Part shown: piece after piece, positions 19,130 to 28,079 of the stretch | Layout: each line of letters starts with the position of its first letter | How positions within the stretch are numbered: position 1 is the stretch's first letter | Origin: Arthrobacter citreus | GTDB taxonomy: Bacteria; Bacillota; Bacilli; Bacillales; Bacillaceae_G | NCBI GenBank assembly: GCA_013200995.1 | Contig: CP053688.1 | Span: forward strand, 5,143,262 to 5,207,261 | DNA: 64,000 bases | Direction of reading: 5' to 3' | The notes under the pieces: generated by a model | Database searches by the model: none | What the model was told of the DNA's origin: nothing | What the model saw: the letters and a program-made list of their open reading frames with translations, nothing else | Made by a program: the position numbers and the translations under genes

Positions 19130-19864
19130 TTATAAATTTTCTGCAACGGCTACTAAATAATAAGATAATCCAACCTGTTGATTTTCCAATAAATCTCTAT
19201 GAAAATCTTCATGCAGGAAAAACTTTGTTTGATTTACAAAATCCTCTTTACTAATTACATGTCCATTTTTATTTAAAAATTGTATATGTGTAGAAGTTAC
19301 TTTCTGTACAATCGGATCGTTAAACTTTACTCCTGCTTTTAGAAAATCTGCCATTTTGACTTGGAAATTTTGTGCTTCGATTGCCATTAAATTCATTCTT
19401 TCAACATCAATCGCACTTACATCCAGTGAAACATTATATGTTTCCTCTAAATAACTATTCTGTTCTTCGAGCGCATTTTTCCAATCTTCTTCTCTTTCAA
19501 ATCCTTTAAACATTAAATTTTTCTCCATTTTTTCTCCCTTATTTACATAATTTAATGACGTTTTTACCGTTTGAATTAATTGTTCGTATCGGTTAATTTT
19601 TTTCTCAAAAAGAGCTAATTGTTTTTCAAGAGTAGTTGACCTATTTGATTCTTCATCTAACAAATTTTTAATTTCTAACAATGGAATGTCTAATTCTTTA
19701 TAAAAAAGAATTTCCTGTAAGCGATCTAGATCATTTAAAGAATAGTAACGGTAGCCTGTTTCTCCGATTTCAAAAGGAACTAGTAATCCAATTTTATGAT
19801 AATGGTATAGTGTCTTAATGGAAACACCAGCGATACTTGATAAATCTTTAACTGTTAGTCTCAT
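19130..19864 (-). CDS. MerR-family regulator with TipAS-like ligand domain
   Basis: 244 aa. Residues 1-70 are a MerR winged helix (LSSIAGVSIKTLYHYHKIGLL, GYRYYSLNDLDRL). A dimerisation coiled coil follows at about 75-105. A C-terminal TipAS-type antibiotic-recognition domain covers about 120-244. Related proteins (TipA, Mta) bind hydrophobic drugs and activate efflux genes. No efflux gene is adjacent; the CDF transporter lies 630 bp upstream on the other strand, so the target is unclear. AAGGGGGAAA is the SD. Confidence 0.83.
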   Translation of the reverse strand: MRLTVKDLSSIAGVSIKTLYHYHKIGLLVPFEIGETGYRYYSLNDLDRLQEILFYKELDIPLLEIKNLLDEESNRSTTLEKQLALFEKKINRYEQLIQTVKTSLNYVNKGEKMEKNLMFKGFEREEDWKNALEEQNSYLEETYNVSLDVSAIDVERMNLMAIEAQNFQVKMADFLKAGVKFNDPIVQKVTSTHIQFLNKNGHVISKEDFVNQTKFFLHEDFHRDLLENQQVGLSYYLVAVAENL

Positions 19865-20132
19865 AATTTCCCCCTTTCCGACCTTTACTATGGGATATGA
19901 CCTAAGGTTGGAGTCAATATTTTATTTGAATTTAATTGATATATCTTTGTATAGAATGCATTCATATCATTGGAAGAAATAGATGATTAAAATTTTTGGT
20001 GAAATAGTTCTTACATCAGTTGAAACGATTAGTAATCTTTATATAATAATACTCATATAAATTAAGGGTTTTCTAAACAAACAGAAACAATTCGATTAAA
20101 ATGTGAAATCTCAATTAGGGACGTGAATGTAG

Positions 20133-20309
20133 ATGTTGATTCTGTTACTAACAGTTCCAATCATGTTATTAGGGTTAATTTGTTTGTGGGTTTCGATTTT
20201 TAATAAAAAAAAGCGTTTATTAAGTAGGATATTTTATTTGTTTTTAGGAATAACATTGGGAATTATCTCGATTTATCTATTAGATTTCTATTTATTTTTC
20301 CGACTATAA
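20133..20309 (+). CDS. Small two-span membrane protein
   Basis: 58 aa, two hydrophobic stretches (about 1-22 and 33-56) around a basic loop NKKKRLL, the typical layout of a small Bacillus membrane protein. The start is uncertain: only TAGGGA, about 12 nt upstream, resembles an SD. No family recognised. Lies in an otherwise empty 630-bp gap between divergent MerR and CDF genes. Confidence 0.5.
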   Translation: MLILLLTVPIMLLGLICLWVSIFNKKKRLLSRIFYLFLGITLGIISIYLLDFYLFFRL

Positions 20310-20498
20310 TAACTCAATTCAGTTTAAGTTTTTGTTGCATATACACGAAGAATGAGAAGAACTTATGGTACTATTAAATTACATAACTTTCCAATTTAGT
20401 TTGAAAACATCTTTGAATTGATTAGAGCTTGCAGCTGTTAGCTAATAAAAAGTTATAAAAATACATAATATAGAAATACGAAATAAGAGGAGAAGATA

Positions 20499-21482
20499 AT
20501 GAAAGAATTTTTACTGCTTTTAAAGAAAGGGAATAAATCTGCATTATTAGCAGCCATAGTTAATGCTGTAATCGCCATAATTAAAGGAATTGGTTTTGGT
20601 ATGACAGGAAGTGTAGCGCTTTTCGCAGAAACAATGCATAGTGCTGCTGATACAGCAAACCAACTTTTTGTATTTAGTGGCTCTGCACTAAGTAAAAAGG
20701 CACCAACGGATCGGTTTCCAAATGGATTTGGCCGACTAGTTAATCTAGTTTTACTTGGAGCCGTATTAATAGTAGGAATTATGGCATATGAAACGATTGT
20801 CGAAGGAATTCATCATATCATCCATCCGACACACTCTTCAGGATTAATCATAACTCTTGTTATTTTAGCAGCTTCAACAGTTCTTGAATCATTTGTATTA
20901 TTTAAAGCGATGAAGGAAATTAATCATGAACTAGGAATTCAACCAACGGGTTTTGCAGTAGTTACCCAAGCGATGGCTAATATGGGAAAGGCTAAACCAG
21001 CTACAAAATTAGTGTTCTTAGAAGATACTGTTGCAACGCTTGGCGGTTTACTAGCAATGATTGCGGTAATCATTGCTTACTTTACACCATTTCATCAAGC
21101 TGAAGGTATTGCTTCCGTGATCATCGGTCTTTTAATGTTCATAGTAGTTGGAAAGGTATTTCTTGATAATGCTGCTGGTGTAATTGGAGAATCCGACGAA
21201 GAAATGGAAGACAAAATCGGCGAAATGGTAATGAACGATCCAGACGTAAAAGATATTCAAGCTCTAACAGTTGTAAAGGAAGGCGAAGATTTACATGTTG
21301 AATTGGAAATTGAACTTGACCCTAGTTTAACAGTTGCACAAGCCGATGACATAAAAGACAGATTAGAAGAAAAAATTATGCAAGAAAATGGGGTAACTGA
21401 CGTAATTATTGAATTAGATGAGGACGACGGGATTCAGAATTGGGCTGAAGAACATAAGAAGTCAGATTTAATTGAGAAATAG
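20499..21482 (+). CDS. Cation diffusion facilitator (CDF) transporter
   Basis: 327 aa, about six membrane spans then a cytosolic C-terminal ZT-dimer domain (VKDIQALTVVKEGEDLHVELEIEL). A metal-site segment in span 2 reads ETMHSAADTAN with Glu44/His47/Asp51 in place of the common DxxHxxxD. The closest layout I know is YdbO-type CDF proteins, proton-coupled exporters of divalent metals such as Zn, Co, Fe or Mn; the metal cannot be decided. ATG follows AGAGGAGAAG. Own terminator at 21513. Confidence 0.88.
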   Translation: MKEFLLLLKKGNKSALLAAIVNAVIAIIKGIGFGMTGSVALFAETMHSAADTANQLFVFSGSALSKKAPTDRFPNGFGRLVNLVLLGAVLIVGIMAYETIVEGIHHIIHPTHSSGLIITLVILAASTVLESFVLFKAMKEINHELGIQPTGFAVVTQAMANMGKAKPATKLVFLEDTVATLGGLLAMIAVIIAYFTPFHQAEGIASVIIGLLMFIVVGKVFLDNAAGVIGESDEEMEDKIGEMVMNDPDVKDIQALTVVKEGEDLHVELEIELDPSLTVAQADDIKDRLEEKIMQENGVTDVIIELDEDDGIQNWAEEHKKSDLIEK

Positions 21483-21512
21483 AATACGTTGAAAGCGGCA
21501 ATTTACTTTTTA

Positions 21513-21546
21513 GCTGGATAGTCAATATGATTATCCAGTTTTTTTT
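21513..21546 (+). terminator. Terminator of the CDF gene
   Basis: CTGGATA / TATCCAG stem followed by eight T. Confidence 0.88.
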
Positions 21547-21681
21547 ATTTTAAATCATCATATTATAAAGAAATCATCTCAATATCCTGAAATAGAAGTT
21601 CAGTTTTGTTGAATAAAAAGAGGATTTTTAGCCTCTATATAGAATCAATTACTAAATTTTTAATTTAGTTGGGGTGAGACG

Positions 21682-22230
21682 ATGATTTATAGTAAAACAG
21701 ATAGAATGATCGAGACAGAAAGATTACGTTTACGCTTATTTAAAAAATCAGATGCAAAAGAAATAGCATTGATGTGCAATAATTACAATGTTTATAAGAG
21801 TACATTAAGTCTACCAAATCCATACACTATAGAATGTGCTTTATCTTGGATCGAAAGCCACGAGGAAAATTTTAAAGAAAACAGTAAGTATGAATTCGCA
21901 ATTACAGACAAAGTGACTGGACAATTATACGGAGCAATCGGTATTTCAAATCAAAAGCAATTTAAACATGGTGAAATGGGCTATTGGATTGCCGAGGCAT
22001 ATTGGGGAAACGGATATGCATCCGAAGCAGCTAAAGCAGTCATTGAATTTGTCTTTAAGGAAAAAGATTTTCATAGAGTTTATGCACGTCATTTCGCATC
22101 AAACCCAGCATCCGGAAAAGTAATGAAAAATTGTGGAATGCTCTACGAAGGTACAATGAAAGATCATATAGTTAAGAATGGAAGATTTGAAGATATTGTT
22201 CTTTATGGCATTATTAATTCGAGGAAATAA
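21682..22230 (+). CDS. GNAT acetyltransferase, RimJ/RimL type
   Basis: 182 aa. Opens with the family signature ETERLRLRLFKKSDA, has the acetyl-CoA loop region GYWIAEAYWGNGYASEA and the ARHFASNPASGKVMKNCGM segment typical of RimJ/YjcK-like N-acetyltransferases that modify protein N-termini or small amines. Substrate unknown. SD GGGGTGAG. Single gene. Confidence 0.85.
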   Translation: MIYSKTDRMIETERLRLRLFKKSDAKEIALMCNNYNVYKSTLSLPNPYTIECALSWIESHEENFKENSKYEFAITDKVTGQLYGAIGISNQKQFKHGEMGYWIAEAYWGNGYASEAAKAVIEFVFKEKDFHRVYARHFASNPASGKVMKNCGMLYEGTMKDHIVKNGRFEDIVLYGIINSRK

Positions 22231-22420
22231 GTTGTTTAGGAAAAATGCTTGTTTAACTACCTTGTGAACAAGCTCTTTGTTGATAAATAAATTCTGGGAA
22301 CGGAAAAGTATAAATCTAGGAGTTAATTCAGAAATCACTGCCTTACTATTAGCTAATGATACAGAGCCTCAAGGAATTGACGCTATTCATGGTAGAGTGG
22401 ATTTTTTATAACTAGTGGGG

Positions 22421-22605
22421 ATGTCGCAACAAAAATTGGAAGTGTTGAAAGGAGAGCGTACGAAAGCAGAACTTCTTTTAGAAAATATGAAGAAGAATAA
22501 TCTTTATTTGATTACTGATATGAAGAGAACGAAATCATATTTGTAGAGTTTTTAGAGGGAAAAGAACTTGGTTATTTTAAATCCTTTTTATATGAAATGA
22601 TATGA
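22421..22605 (+). pseudogene. Frameshifted remnant of a short gene
   Basis: An ATG at 22421 opens a frame (MSQQKLEVLKGERTKAELL...) that stops at 22545. Slipping one base back near 22519 continues as YEENEIIFVEFLEGKELGYF... to a stop at 22605. Just upstream (22270-22411) another frame without a start reads ...ITALLLANDTEPQGIDAIHG. The coding-like composition in changing frames suggests one or two decayed genes. No family recognised. Confidence 0.35.
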
Positions 22606-22607
22606 AA

Positions 22608-23384
22608 TTAGCTTTCTATTTGATTATTTAATTCTGTCACTTCATCATTTACTTCTAACTCTTTTTTTTCTTCTTCTGTACTTATATTTTTAGGTATACC
22701 ACGTTTGAATCTCTTCGTCTTAGTTTCCTGAGTAAATCTGCCTTTGTATGCTCCTCTTATTCCGTATAGCTTTGACTCTATATCTAAGACATCTTTATCA
22801 TCTACCAAAAAAGCGACCATATTCTGTCCAGCTTTAGAATTGGGAACTCCATCTATAGATACTTGAAGTTTTTCTTGTAATTCGGAATTAGATATATTAT
22901 CGAACTTTTTATCTAGACCGAAATCTTTTTTTGAAATTATTCCTCCATACTCTAAAATCGATATTGTTTTACCTTTTAGCTTTTTGTCTCCCGATATAAC
23001 ATGTTTGATTTTAAAAGTTAATTTAGTATATGGTCTTCCAATTCCTTCATTATTTTTTTTAACATACGGTTCTGTAGCTTTGACAGTACCTTTTACGACT
23101 AAATCGGAATCTTTCATCAAGTCTTGAACTCTATCAAAGTTTCCAAAGAGTGATGCACTAGCAACTACAGTTTCTATTTTATTTTTAGACAGGTCATTGT
23201 TATTAACATTATTAATTATTAAATTAGCATTTTTATCACCTAAATCTTTTTTTAGCTCTTTATTATCCTCTAAGACGATTGAGGCATTATTTTGTTTATT
23301 TGGTTTTGGAAAAGTATAAAAGTAAAATAGGGAACAAATAGATAATGTAACTATAAAACTAAAAATAATTATATTTTTTTTCAA
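22608..23384 (-). CDS. Exported protein of unknown function, partner of the matrixin gene
   Basis: 258 aa. TTG start, supported by AAGGAGG 7 nt upstream. N-terminal hydrophobic segment (about 4-24) is a signal peptide or anchor; no lipobox Cys. The rest is Lys/Asn/Asp-rich with a central beta-rich part (about 85-205). No family recognised. It begins 12 bp after the stop of the secreted metalloprotease at 23397-23975, so the two are cotranscribed; it could be the protease's substrate, inhibitor or chaperone, which is inference. Confidence 0.7.
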   Translation of the reverse strand: MKKNIIIFSFIVTLSICSLFYFYTFPKPNKQNNASIVLEDNKELKKDLGDKNANLIINNVNNNDLSKNKIETVVASASLFGNFDRVQDLMKDSDLVVKGTVKATEPYVKKNNEGIGRPYTKLTFKIKHVISGDKKLKGKTISILEYGGIISKKDFGLDKKFDNISNSELQEKLQVSIDGVPNSKAGQNMVAFLVDDKDVLDIESKLYGIRGAYKGRFTQETKTKRFKRGIPKNISTEEEKKELEVNDEVTELNNQIES

Positions 23385-23396
23385 AGCAATGCCTCC

Positions 23397-23975
23397 TTAT
23401 TTATACATAAAATTTATACCGTTAAATTGATTATTTAAAGGAATATTGGTAGTTGAATTGTTCCCATTTGGGTTCATTAAATTACCATAAATATTTGTGT
23501 GGTTTAAACCGAATGCATGTCTTATCTCATGCGCATGAACCAATCTTTTTTTCCAATCTGTTAATTTACTATAAGTATCAGATTGTAAATCTATATATGC
23601 CCAGTACCAATCAGTTTTGGAGGCATCAACATTTTTCTTTCCATACATAAAATATGTGATACCAGCTACTCCTTCGTCCTTTGTATTAAATTTATATACA
23701 TCAAGAACAGAAGATGATTTGGTTATAGTTTCTCTAAAAGAAATAGGGGTTGTAATAGTACAATAAATCCATTTTTCCATTGCATCCCTAAATTTTTGTT
23801 TTTCTGAACCAATTGATTTATCTAGAAAATAATATTGTCTGTTTTGTCCATAATGACCTACACCATTAACCAGTTTGTGGCCGAAGGTATTATAGGCATA
23901 CGACTTTTTGATCTGGATAGAGAAACTCGTATAGAAGCAAACTAAAACAATTAAACTTGTAAAAATTTTTTTCAT
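23397..23975 (-). CDS. Secreted matrixin-like zinc metalloprotease
   Basis: 192 aa with signal peptide (about 1-27, KSYA). Zinc site HEIRHAFGLNH with His149, Glu150, His153 and His159 is the extended metzincin motif, and Met167 in GNLMNP is in the right place for the Met-turn. Short for the family: essentially only a catalytic domain, without a clear cysteine-switch propeptide. Expected to cut extracellular proteins or peptides. First gene of a two-gene operon. SD AAAGGAGAGAG. Confidence 0.82.
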   Translation of the reverse strand: MKKIFTSLIVLVCFYTSFSIQIKKSYAYNTFGHKLVNGVGHYGQNRQYYFLDKSIGSEKQKFRDAMEKWIYCTITTPISFRETITKSSSVLDVYKFNTKDEGVAGITYFMYGKKNVDASKTDWYWAYIDLQSDTYSKLTDWKKRLVHAHEIRHAFGLNHTNIYGNLMNPNGNNSTTNIPLNNQFNGINFMYK

Positions 23976-24476
23976 ACTCTCTCTCCTTTAGCAACATATT
24001 TTGTAAATAAATATAGAAGTAATTTCCTATATACCTATATTTTACCAACACATAATTTTATTTGAGAGATGAAGTATGTATAATTTGTGAATCATATCAC
24101 ATAATCATTTTTGAATTCTTTGATTAAGCACTCTATTCATAGAGGATTTCGCTTAAAAAGAAAAGAATTATATAATTTGTACGTATCTTTTGATGGATGT
24201 TTTATTACGAAGATGAGAGAGATATTACATTAAGATGTTAAAATACATGATTTAGTTAAAGGTATATTAAGGAAAAATTATCAAAAAGATAACAAGTAGT
24301 TTTCTAGTATAGTAGGGTTAGGGGAATTAGGACAATTCTATGTCTAGAAGCGAATTGTTTAATTCTAAACTACTAAAGCATAATACAGTACATAAAAAGA
24401 TAAATCTTAGAATGAAAATAAATGGTTCTTTGAAAAACGTGAAATTATGTGATCGGAATGACGAGGAGGAATGATC
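23976..24476 (+). other. Intergenic region between the matrixin operon and ftsZ
   Basis: 500 bp, AT-rich, holding both divergent 5' ends. Only a small hairpin CTCTAT/ATAGAG (24131-24144) stands out. No ftsA or other division gene precedes ftsZ here. No promoter pair convinces by eye. Confidence 0.45.
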
Positions 24477-25865
24477 ATGTTTGAATTTGATGGTATAGAA
24501 CAGTTTGCAAGGATAAAAGTTATTGGAGTTGGCGGCGGTGGGAACAATGCCGTTAACCGCATGATTGAAGACGGAGTAGAGGGTGTTGAATTTATTGCCT
24601 TTAACACAGACGCACAAGCATTAAAGCAATCAAAAGCGGAAATTACGATGCAAATCGGCGCAGCGTTGACGCGTGGTTTAGGAGCGGGTGCAAATCCTGA
24701 AATTGGAAGAAGAGCTGTAGAAGAGAGTAAGTCGCAAATAGAGGATGTATTAAAAGGTGCGGACATGGTTTTCGTTACAGCCGGAATGGGCGGCGGAACA
24801 GGTACAGGGGCAGCACCTGAAGTTGCGAAAATTGCTCGTAAGCTTGGCGCATTAACAATTGGAGTAGTAACGCGTCCATTCAAATTTGAAGGGAAAAAGC
24901 GTGCAACAAATGCTGAAGGTGGAATTAAAGAGCTTAGGGAAGCAGTTGATACATTAATCATTATTCCAAATGATCGATTATTAGAGCTTGTTGATAAAAA
25001 AACACCGATGCTAGAAGCATTCCGAGAAGCGGATAATGTACTTCGACAAGGTGTTCAAGGTATTTCTGACTTAATCGCAGTACCAGGATTAATCAATCTT
25101 GACTTTGCCGATGTAAAAACAGTTATGTCTCATAAAGGGACAGCCCTTATGGGAATTGGGATTGCAAAAGGTAAGGACCGTGCTACGATCGCTGCTCAGA
25201 AGGCATTAAATTCTCCTTTACTAGAAACTTCAATTAATGGAGCTCACGGTGTAATCATGAATATCACTGGTGGACGTAATTTAAGTCTATTTGAAGTACA
25301 AGAAGCTGCAGATATCGTTGCTTCTGCGTCCCATGAAGAATTAAATATGATTTTCGGTTCGGTAATCGATGAAAGCTTAAAAGATGAAATTATTGTAACT
25401 GTTATTGCTACGGGATTTGCGGATAAAGAAGATAAAATGGTAAGAACGCCTTCTAGACCAATAGAAGAAGCACCTAGCTTATACAATAGAGAGCAAAGAT
25501 TCCAACAAGAACAAAGATATCGTGTAGATCAACCGCAAGATTATGGAAGATACACAGATCAGCAAGACTACGGTAGATACTCAGAACAACAAGATTATGG
25601 ACAATACAATGAACAAAAAGACTTTAATCGTAATAATGAGCAACGAGAATATAATCGATTGAACGAACAACAAGACTACGGTCGATATTCTGAACCGCAA
25701 GATTTCAACCGTTATTCTGAACGTCAAGACAATAATCGTTATACGGAGCAACAAGACTATAATCGCTATAACGAGCAACAAGAATATGGCCGATACAAAG
25801 AGAAGGAAGACTCAACTTCATATATTCCGGCTTTCTTACGCAATCGAAAAAACAGATCTAGATAG
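24477..25865 (+). CDS. ftsZ: FtsZ cell-division GTPase, orphan copy with repetitive linker
   Basis: 462 aa from ATG 24477, chosen over ATG 24471 because GGAGG (24465-24469) leaves 7 nt rather than 1. The GTPase core (1-315) is canonical: [15 protein letters not shown], tubulin signature GGGTGTG at 105-111, T7 loop [11 protein letters not shown], so polymerisation-dependent GTP hydrolysis should be intact. After the core comes a long disordered linker holding ten 9-residue repeats (354-443, typical unit QDYGRYSEQ), then a conserved C-terminal peptide [12 protein letters not shown] that in FtsZ binds FtsA, SepF and others. No ftsA upstream, flanked by a protease and a sigma factor, so it is outside a normal dcw cluster and is probably a second copy or a relocated gene. 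Confidence 0.95.
   Translation: MFEFDGIEQFARIKVIGVGGGGNNAVNRMIEDGVEGVEFIAFNTDAQALKQSKAEITMQIGAALTRGLGAGANPEIGRRAVEESKSQIEDVLKGADMVFVTAGMGGGTGTGAAPEVAKIARKLGALTIGVVTRPFKFEGKKRATNAEGGIKELREAVDTLIIIPNDRLLELVDKKTPMLEAFREADNVLRQGVQGISDLIAVPGLINLDFADVKTVMSHKGTALMGIGIAKGKDRATIAAQKALNSPLLETSINGAHGVIMNITGGRNLSLFEVQEAADIVASASHEELNMIFGSVIDESLKDEIIVTVIATGFADKEDKMVRTPSRPIEEAPSLYNREQRFQQEQRYRVDQPQDYGRYTDQQDYGRYSEQQDYGQYNEQKDFNRNNEQREYNRLNEQQDYGRYSEPQDFNRYSERQDNNRYTEQQDYNRYNEQQEYGRYKEKEDSTSYIPAFLRNRKNRSR
25536..25805 (+). repeat. Ten in-frame 27-bp repeats inside ftsZ linker
   Basis: Ten consecutive 9-codon units fill 270 bp exactly. Examples are [90 protein letters not shown]. Tyr/Gln/Arg-rich, low-complexity, with diverged codons, so not a very recent expansion. 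Confidence 0.95.
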
Positions 25866-25880
25866 ATTAATAGATTGAGA

Positions 25881-25913
25881 AAAAGACATGAGTATAATGC
25901 TCATGTCTTTTTT
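25881..25913 (+). terminator. Terminator of ftsZ
   Basis: AAAGACATGAG / CTCATGTCTTT stem followed by T residues. Confidence 0.92.
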
Positions 25914-25970
25914 ATTTGAATGTTTTTAAGTTGAAGATCTGCATTTAAAATTGGAAAATCTTCAACTCAA

Positions 25971-26003
25971 ACACCCGCAACAAATAAGTTGTGGGTGTTT
26001 TCT
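25971..26003 (+). terminator. Second hairpin/terminator downstream of ftsZ
   Basis: ACACCCGCAAC / GTTGTGGGTGT stem with T-rich tail. Between it and the first terminator lies another inverted repeat GTTGAAGAT / ATCTTCAAC (25930-25966), making three stacked hairpins. Confidence 0.75.
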
Positions 26004-26122
26004 TTATTTCAGAATGAATTACATACATAGGTAGAAAGTAACGCTCAATAAAAAAGTGAAGTATGTATAATTACAAGATATGTTGATTTTTTTTAAGGAA
26101 TTTTAATTTTTATAAAAAAATT

Positions 26123-26149
26123 AAAACTTTTTTAGCTCTCAGGAGTCTA
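26123..26149 (+). promoter_or_regulatory. Candidate autoregulated ECF promoter
   Basis: AAAAC (26123-26127), 17-bp spacer, GTCTA (26145-26149), resembling the AAC ... CGTC layout of ECF-sigma promoters, 33 bp ahead of the sigma gene start. Autoregulation is usual for this group; assignment is inference. Confidence 0.4.
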
Positions 26150-26181
26150 ATGTATAGAACAGCGAGATGGAGGGATTGAAA

Positions 26182-26703
26182 TTGCAGGATTATAGTCTAG
26201 TGAAAAGGGCTATCAAAGGCGATAAAGAGGCATTTTTATCAATTATGCATGAGCATAAATTGTCATTATATAAAACTGCGCTTGCTTATTTGAAAAATAA
26301 AGATGAGGCGATTGAAGCAATTCAAGAAGTAACGTTCCGCGCCTATCAAAATATTAAAACATTGAGAGAACCAAGTTATGTAAAAACATGGCTTATTCGA
26401 ATTATGATTAATTATTGTCAGGATTATATTAAGAAAAATAAAAGAGTAACTTTCGACGATGAATATATTATGCAGCAAGGAACGAACGAAGACTATCAAT
26501 CTATTGAGATTGAAGAAGCAATGTCCAGGCTCGATGAAACACAGCGACAGCTATTACATTTAAAATATTTTCACGATGTAAAAATCAAAGATATTGCAAT
26601 TATGTGGAATCGCCCAGAAGGTACAGTGAAGACCTGGTTAAATAAAGCATTGAGTTCATTACGTGGAATCCTTGAAGAGAAAGGAGAAAATGGCCGTGTT
26701 TGA
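26182..26703 (+). CDS. ECF-type RNA polymerase sigma factor
   Basis: About 173 aa from TTG 26182, favoured because GGAGGG (26169-26174) lies 7 nt upstream; an in-frame ATG at 26167 has no SD. Region 2 (LYKTALAYLKNKDEAIEAIQEVTFRAYQN, TWLIRIMINYCQDY) and region 4 (RQLLHLKYFHDVKIKDIAIMWNRPEGTVKTWL) are complete. Resembles SigV/SigW-type envelope-stress sigmas. Overlaps the next gene by 14 nt, a sigma/anti-sigma arrangement. Confidence 0.9.
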   Translation: MQDYSLVKRAIKGDKEAFLSIMHEHKLSLYKTALAYLKNKDEAIEAIQEVTFRAYQNIKTLREPSYVKTWLIRIMINYCQDYIKKNKRVTFDDEYIMQQGTNEDYQSIEIEEAMSRLDETQRQLLHLKYFHDVKIKDIAIMWNRPEGTVKTWLNKALSSLRGILEEKGENGRV

Positions 26704-28015
26704 AAAAGAAGAAAATGAACTAAAAGATTGGAAACAGAAATACGAAAACATTGATCTACCAATTGATGAAATTGATGAGGCAATACAAATTGGTTTTCAA
26801 AGAGGAAAAGATAGCAATAAAATACATAAACAGAAGCGAATGACTAAGATTTTGTATACTCTTGCTGCTTCGATATTTATATTTGGGATTCTCGCTGGTA
26901 TTCGTGTATCTCCAACTTTTGCTGATTATATTACGAAAGTTCCAGGTATGGAGAAAATCGTTGAGATGATTCGTGAGAGAGATGATAAAGGATTACTAGC
27001 AGCTGTCGAAAATAAATATGCTCAAAAGATTAATGTATCTCAAGAAAAGAACGGTGTTAAAGTTACAATTGATTCTGTTATTGCTGATGAACAACAAATT
27101 GTGGTGTTTTATACGATTAACGATAAATCAAAAAAGCAAAATTTTGAAATAAATGTAGCGAACCTTATATCGGCAGATGGAAAAGAATTACCTGTAAACG
27201 GTGTATCGTTTGAAGGTCCTAATGAATATAAAGGCTCACATACTAGCACAGTTGAATGCGAATTTAATCAGCCTTATGAGCAAAAAGATTTTAAATTAGT
27301 TTTAAAAGTTAAGACTGAAGAACAAACAGAAGAGTTTTCTATTCCATTTTCAATAAAAAAACATGAAAAAACGAATCAAATATACAAAATAAATAAAACC
27401 GTCGTAATTGATGGACAAAAAATTAAAATAAAGAAACTTACAATTTTTCCACTTCGAGTAGCTATGAACGTTGAAATGGATCAATCAAATACTAAGAAAA
27501 TTTTAGACTTCCCAGACATTCGACTTGTCGATCAAAATGGTGAAGTATGGTCTAAAATAAGAAATGGTACGTCTGCTGAAGGAGGAGATAGTAATAAAAT
27601 TTACTATCTTCAAAGTAATTACTTTAAGGAACCAAAAGAATTATATTTGGTCATAAATGGGCTTCAGGCTATTGATAAGGGAGATGATTATCTTGTAGTT
27701 GATACTGAGAAACAACAAATTCTGAAACAGCCAAAAGGTAATTATTTAACTGACTTAAAAAAAGATGGAGAAACTATGTTTTTCACTTTAAATACAAAAA
27801 AGGAATTTAATTACTCAATGTTTGGCGGAAGTTTCATTGATGCAAAAGGAAAAGAGATTGAAATTAACGAATCCTATTCAGGATTTTCAGAGGATAATAA
27901 GCAAATAATGGGCTTTAAGATTTCTTCAAGTCAAAAGTATACGAATCCGATTAAAATAAAACTTAATTTTTTCCCTTCATACATTAAAGGCGAAATTAAG
28001 ATCAGAGTTAAATGA
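26690..28015 (+). CDS. Membrane-anchored anti-sigma factor, DUF4179-like
   Basis: About 441 aa from ATG 26690 (SD AAGGAG 26681-26686; GTG 26696 is an alternative). An N-terminal cytosolic part of about 50 residues would bind the sigma factor; a single membrane span lies at about 53-71; the remaining ~370 residues are extracytoplasmic and beta-rich, with DUF4179-type sequence after the span. Role inferred from coupling and topology: holds the ECF sigma factor at the membrane until an envelope signal arrives. No ZAS zinc motif (HxxxCxxC) is present. Confidence 0.82.
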   Translation: MAVFEKEENELKDWKQKYENIDLPIDEIDEAIQIGFQRGKDSNKIHKQKRMTKILYTLAASIFIFGILAGIRVSPTFADYITKVPGMEKIVEMIRERDDKGLLAAVENKYAQKINVSQEKNGVKVTIDSVIADEQQIVVFYTINDKSKKQNFEINVANLISADGKELPVNGVSFEGPNEYKGSHTSTVECEFNQPYEQKDFKLVLKVKTEEQTEEFSIPFSIKKHEKTNQIYKINKTVVIDGQKIKIKKLTIFPLRVAMNVEMDQSNTKKILDFPDIRLVDQNGEVWSKIRNGTSAEGGDSNKIYYLQSNYFKEPKELYLVINGLQAIDKGDDYLVVDTEKQQILKQPKGNYLTDLKKDGETMFFTLNTKKEFNYSMFGGSFIDAKGKEIEINESYSGFSEDNKQIMGFKISSSQKYTNPIKIKLNFFPSYIKGEIKIRVK

Positions 28016-28030
28016 ATTAACTAAAATAAA

Positions 28031-28070
28031 AACGTAATCCTTTCTATGAATATCTAGAAAGGATTACGTT
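28031..28070. terminator. Bidirectional terminator between anti-sigma and patatin genes
   Basis: 16-bp perfect stem AACGTAATCCTTTCTA / TAGAAAGGATTACGTT. The T-run is better on the minus strand (TTTTATTTTAG). Confidence 0.88.
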
Positions 28071-28079
28071 GTTTAGATA

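Noticed and set aside
22255..22290. Single TTTGTTGATAAATAA resembling a unit of the 21-bp repeat family
   Set aside because: One isolated unit without header or hairpin, and within a decayed coding region; chance similarity is likely.
24407..24961. Long antisense frame opposite ftsZ
   Set aside because: Mirror of the strongly constrained GTPase codons; Pro/Ser-rich and without a start site or SD.
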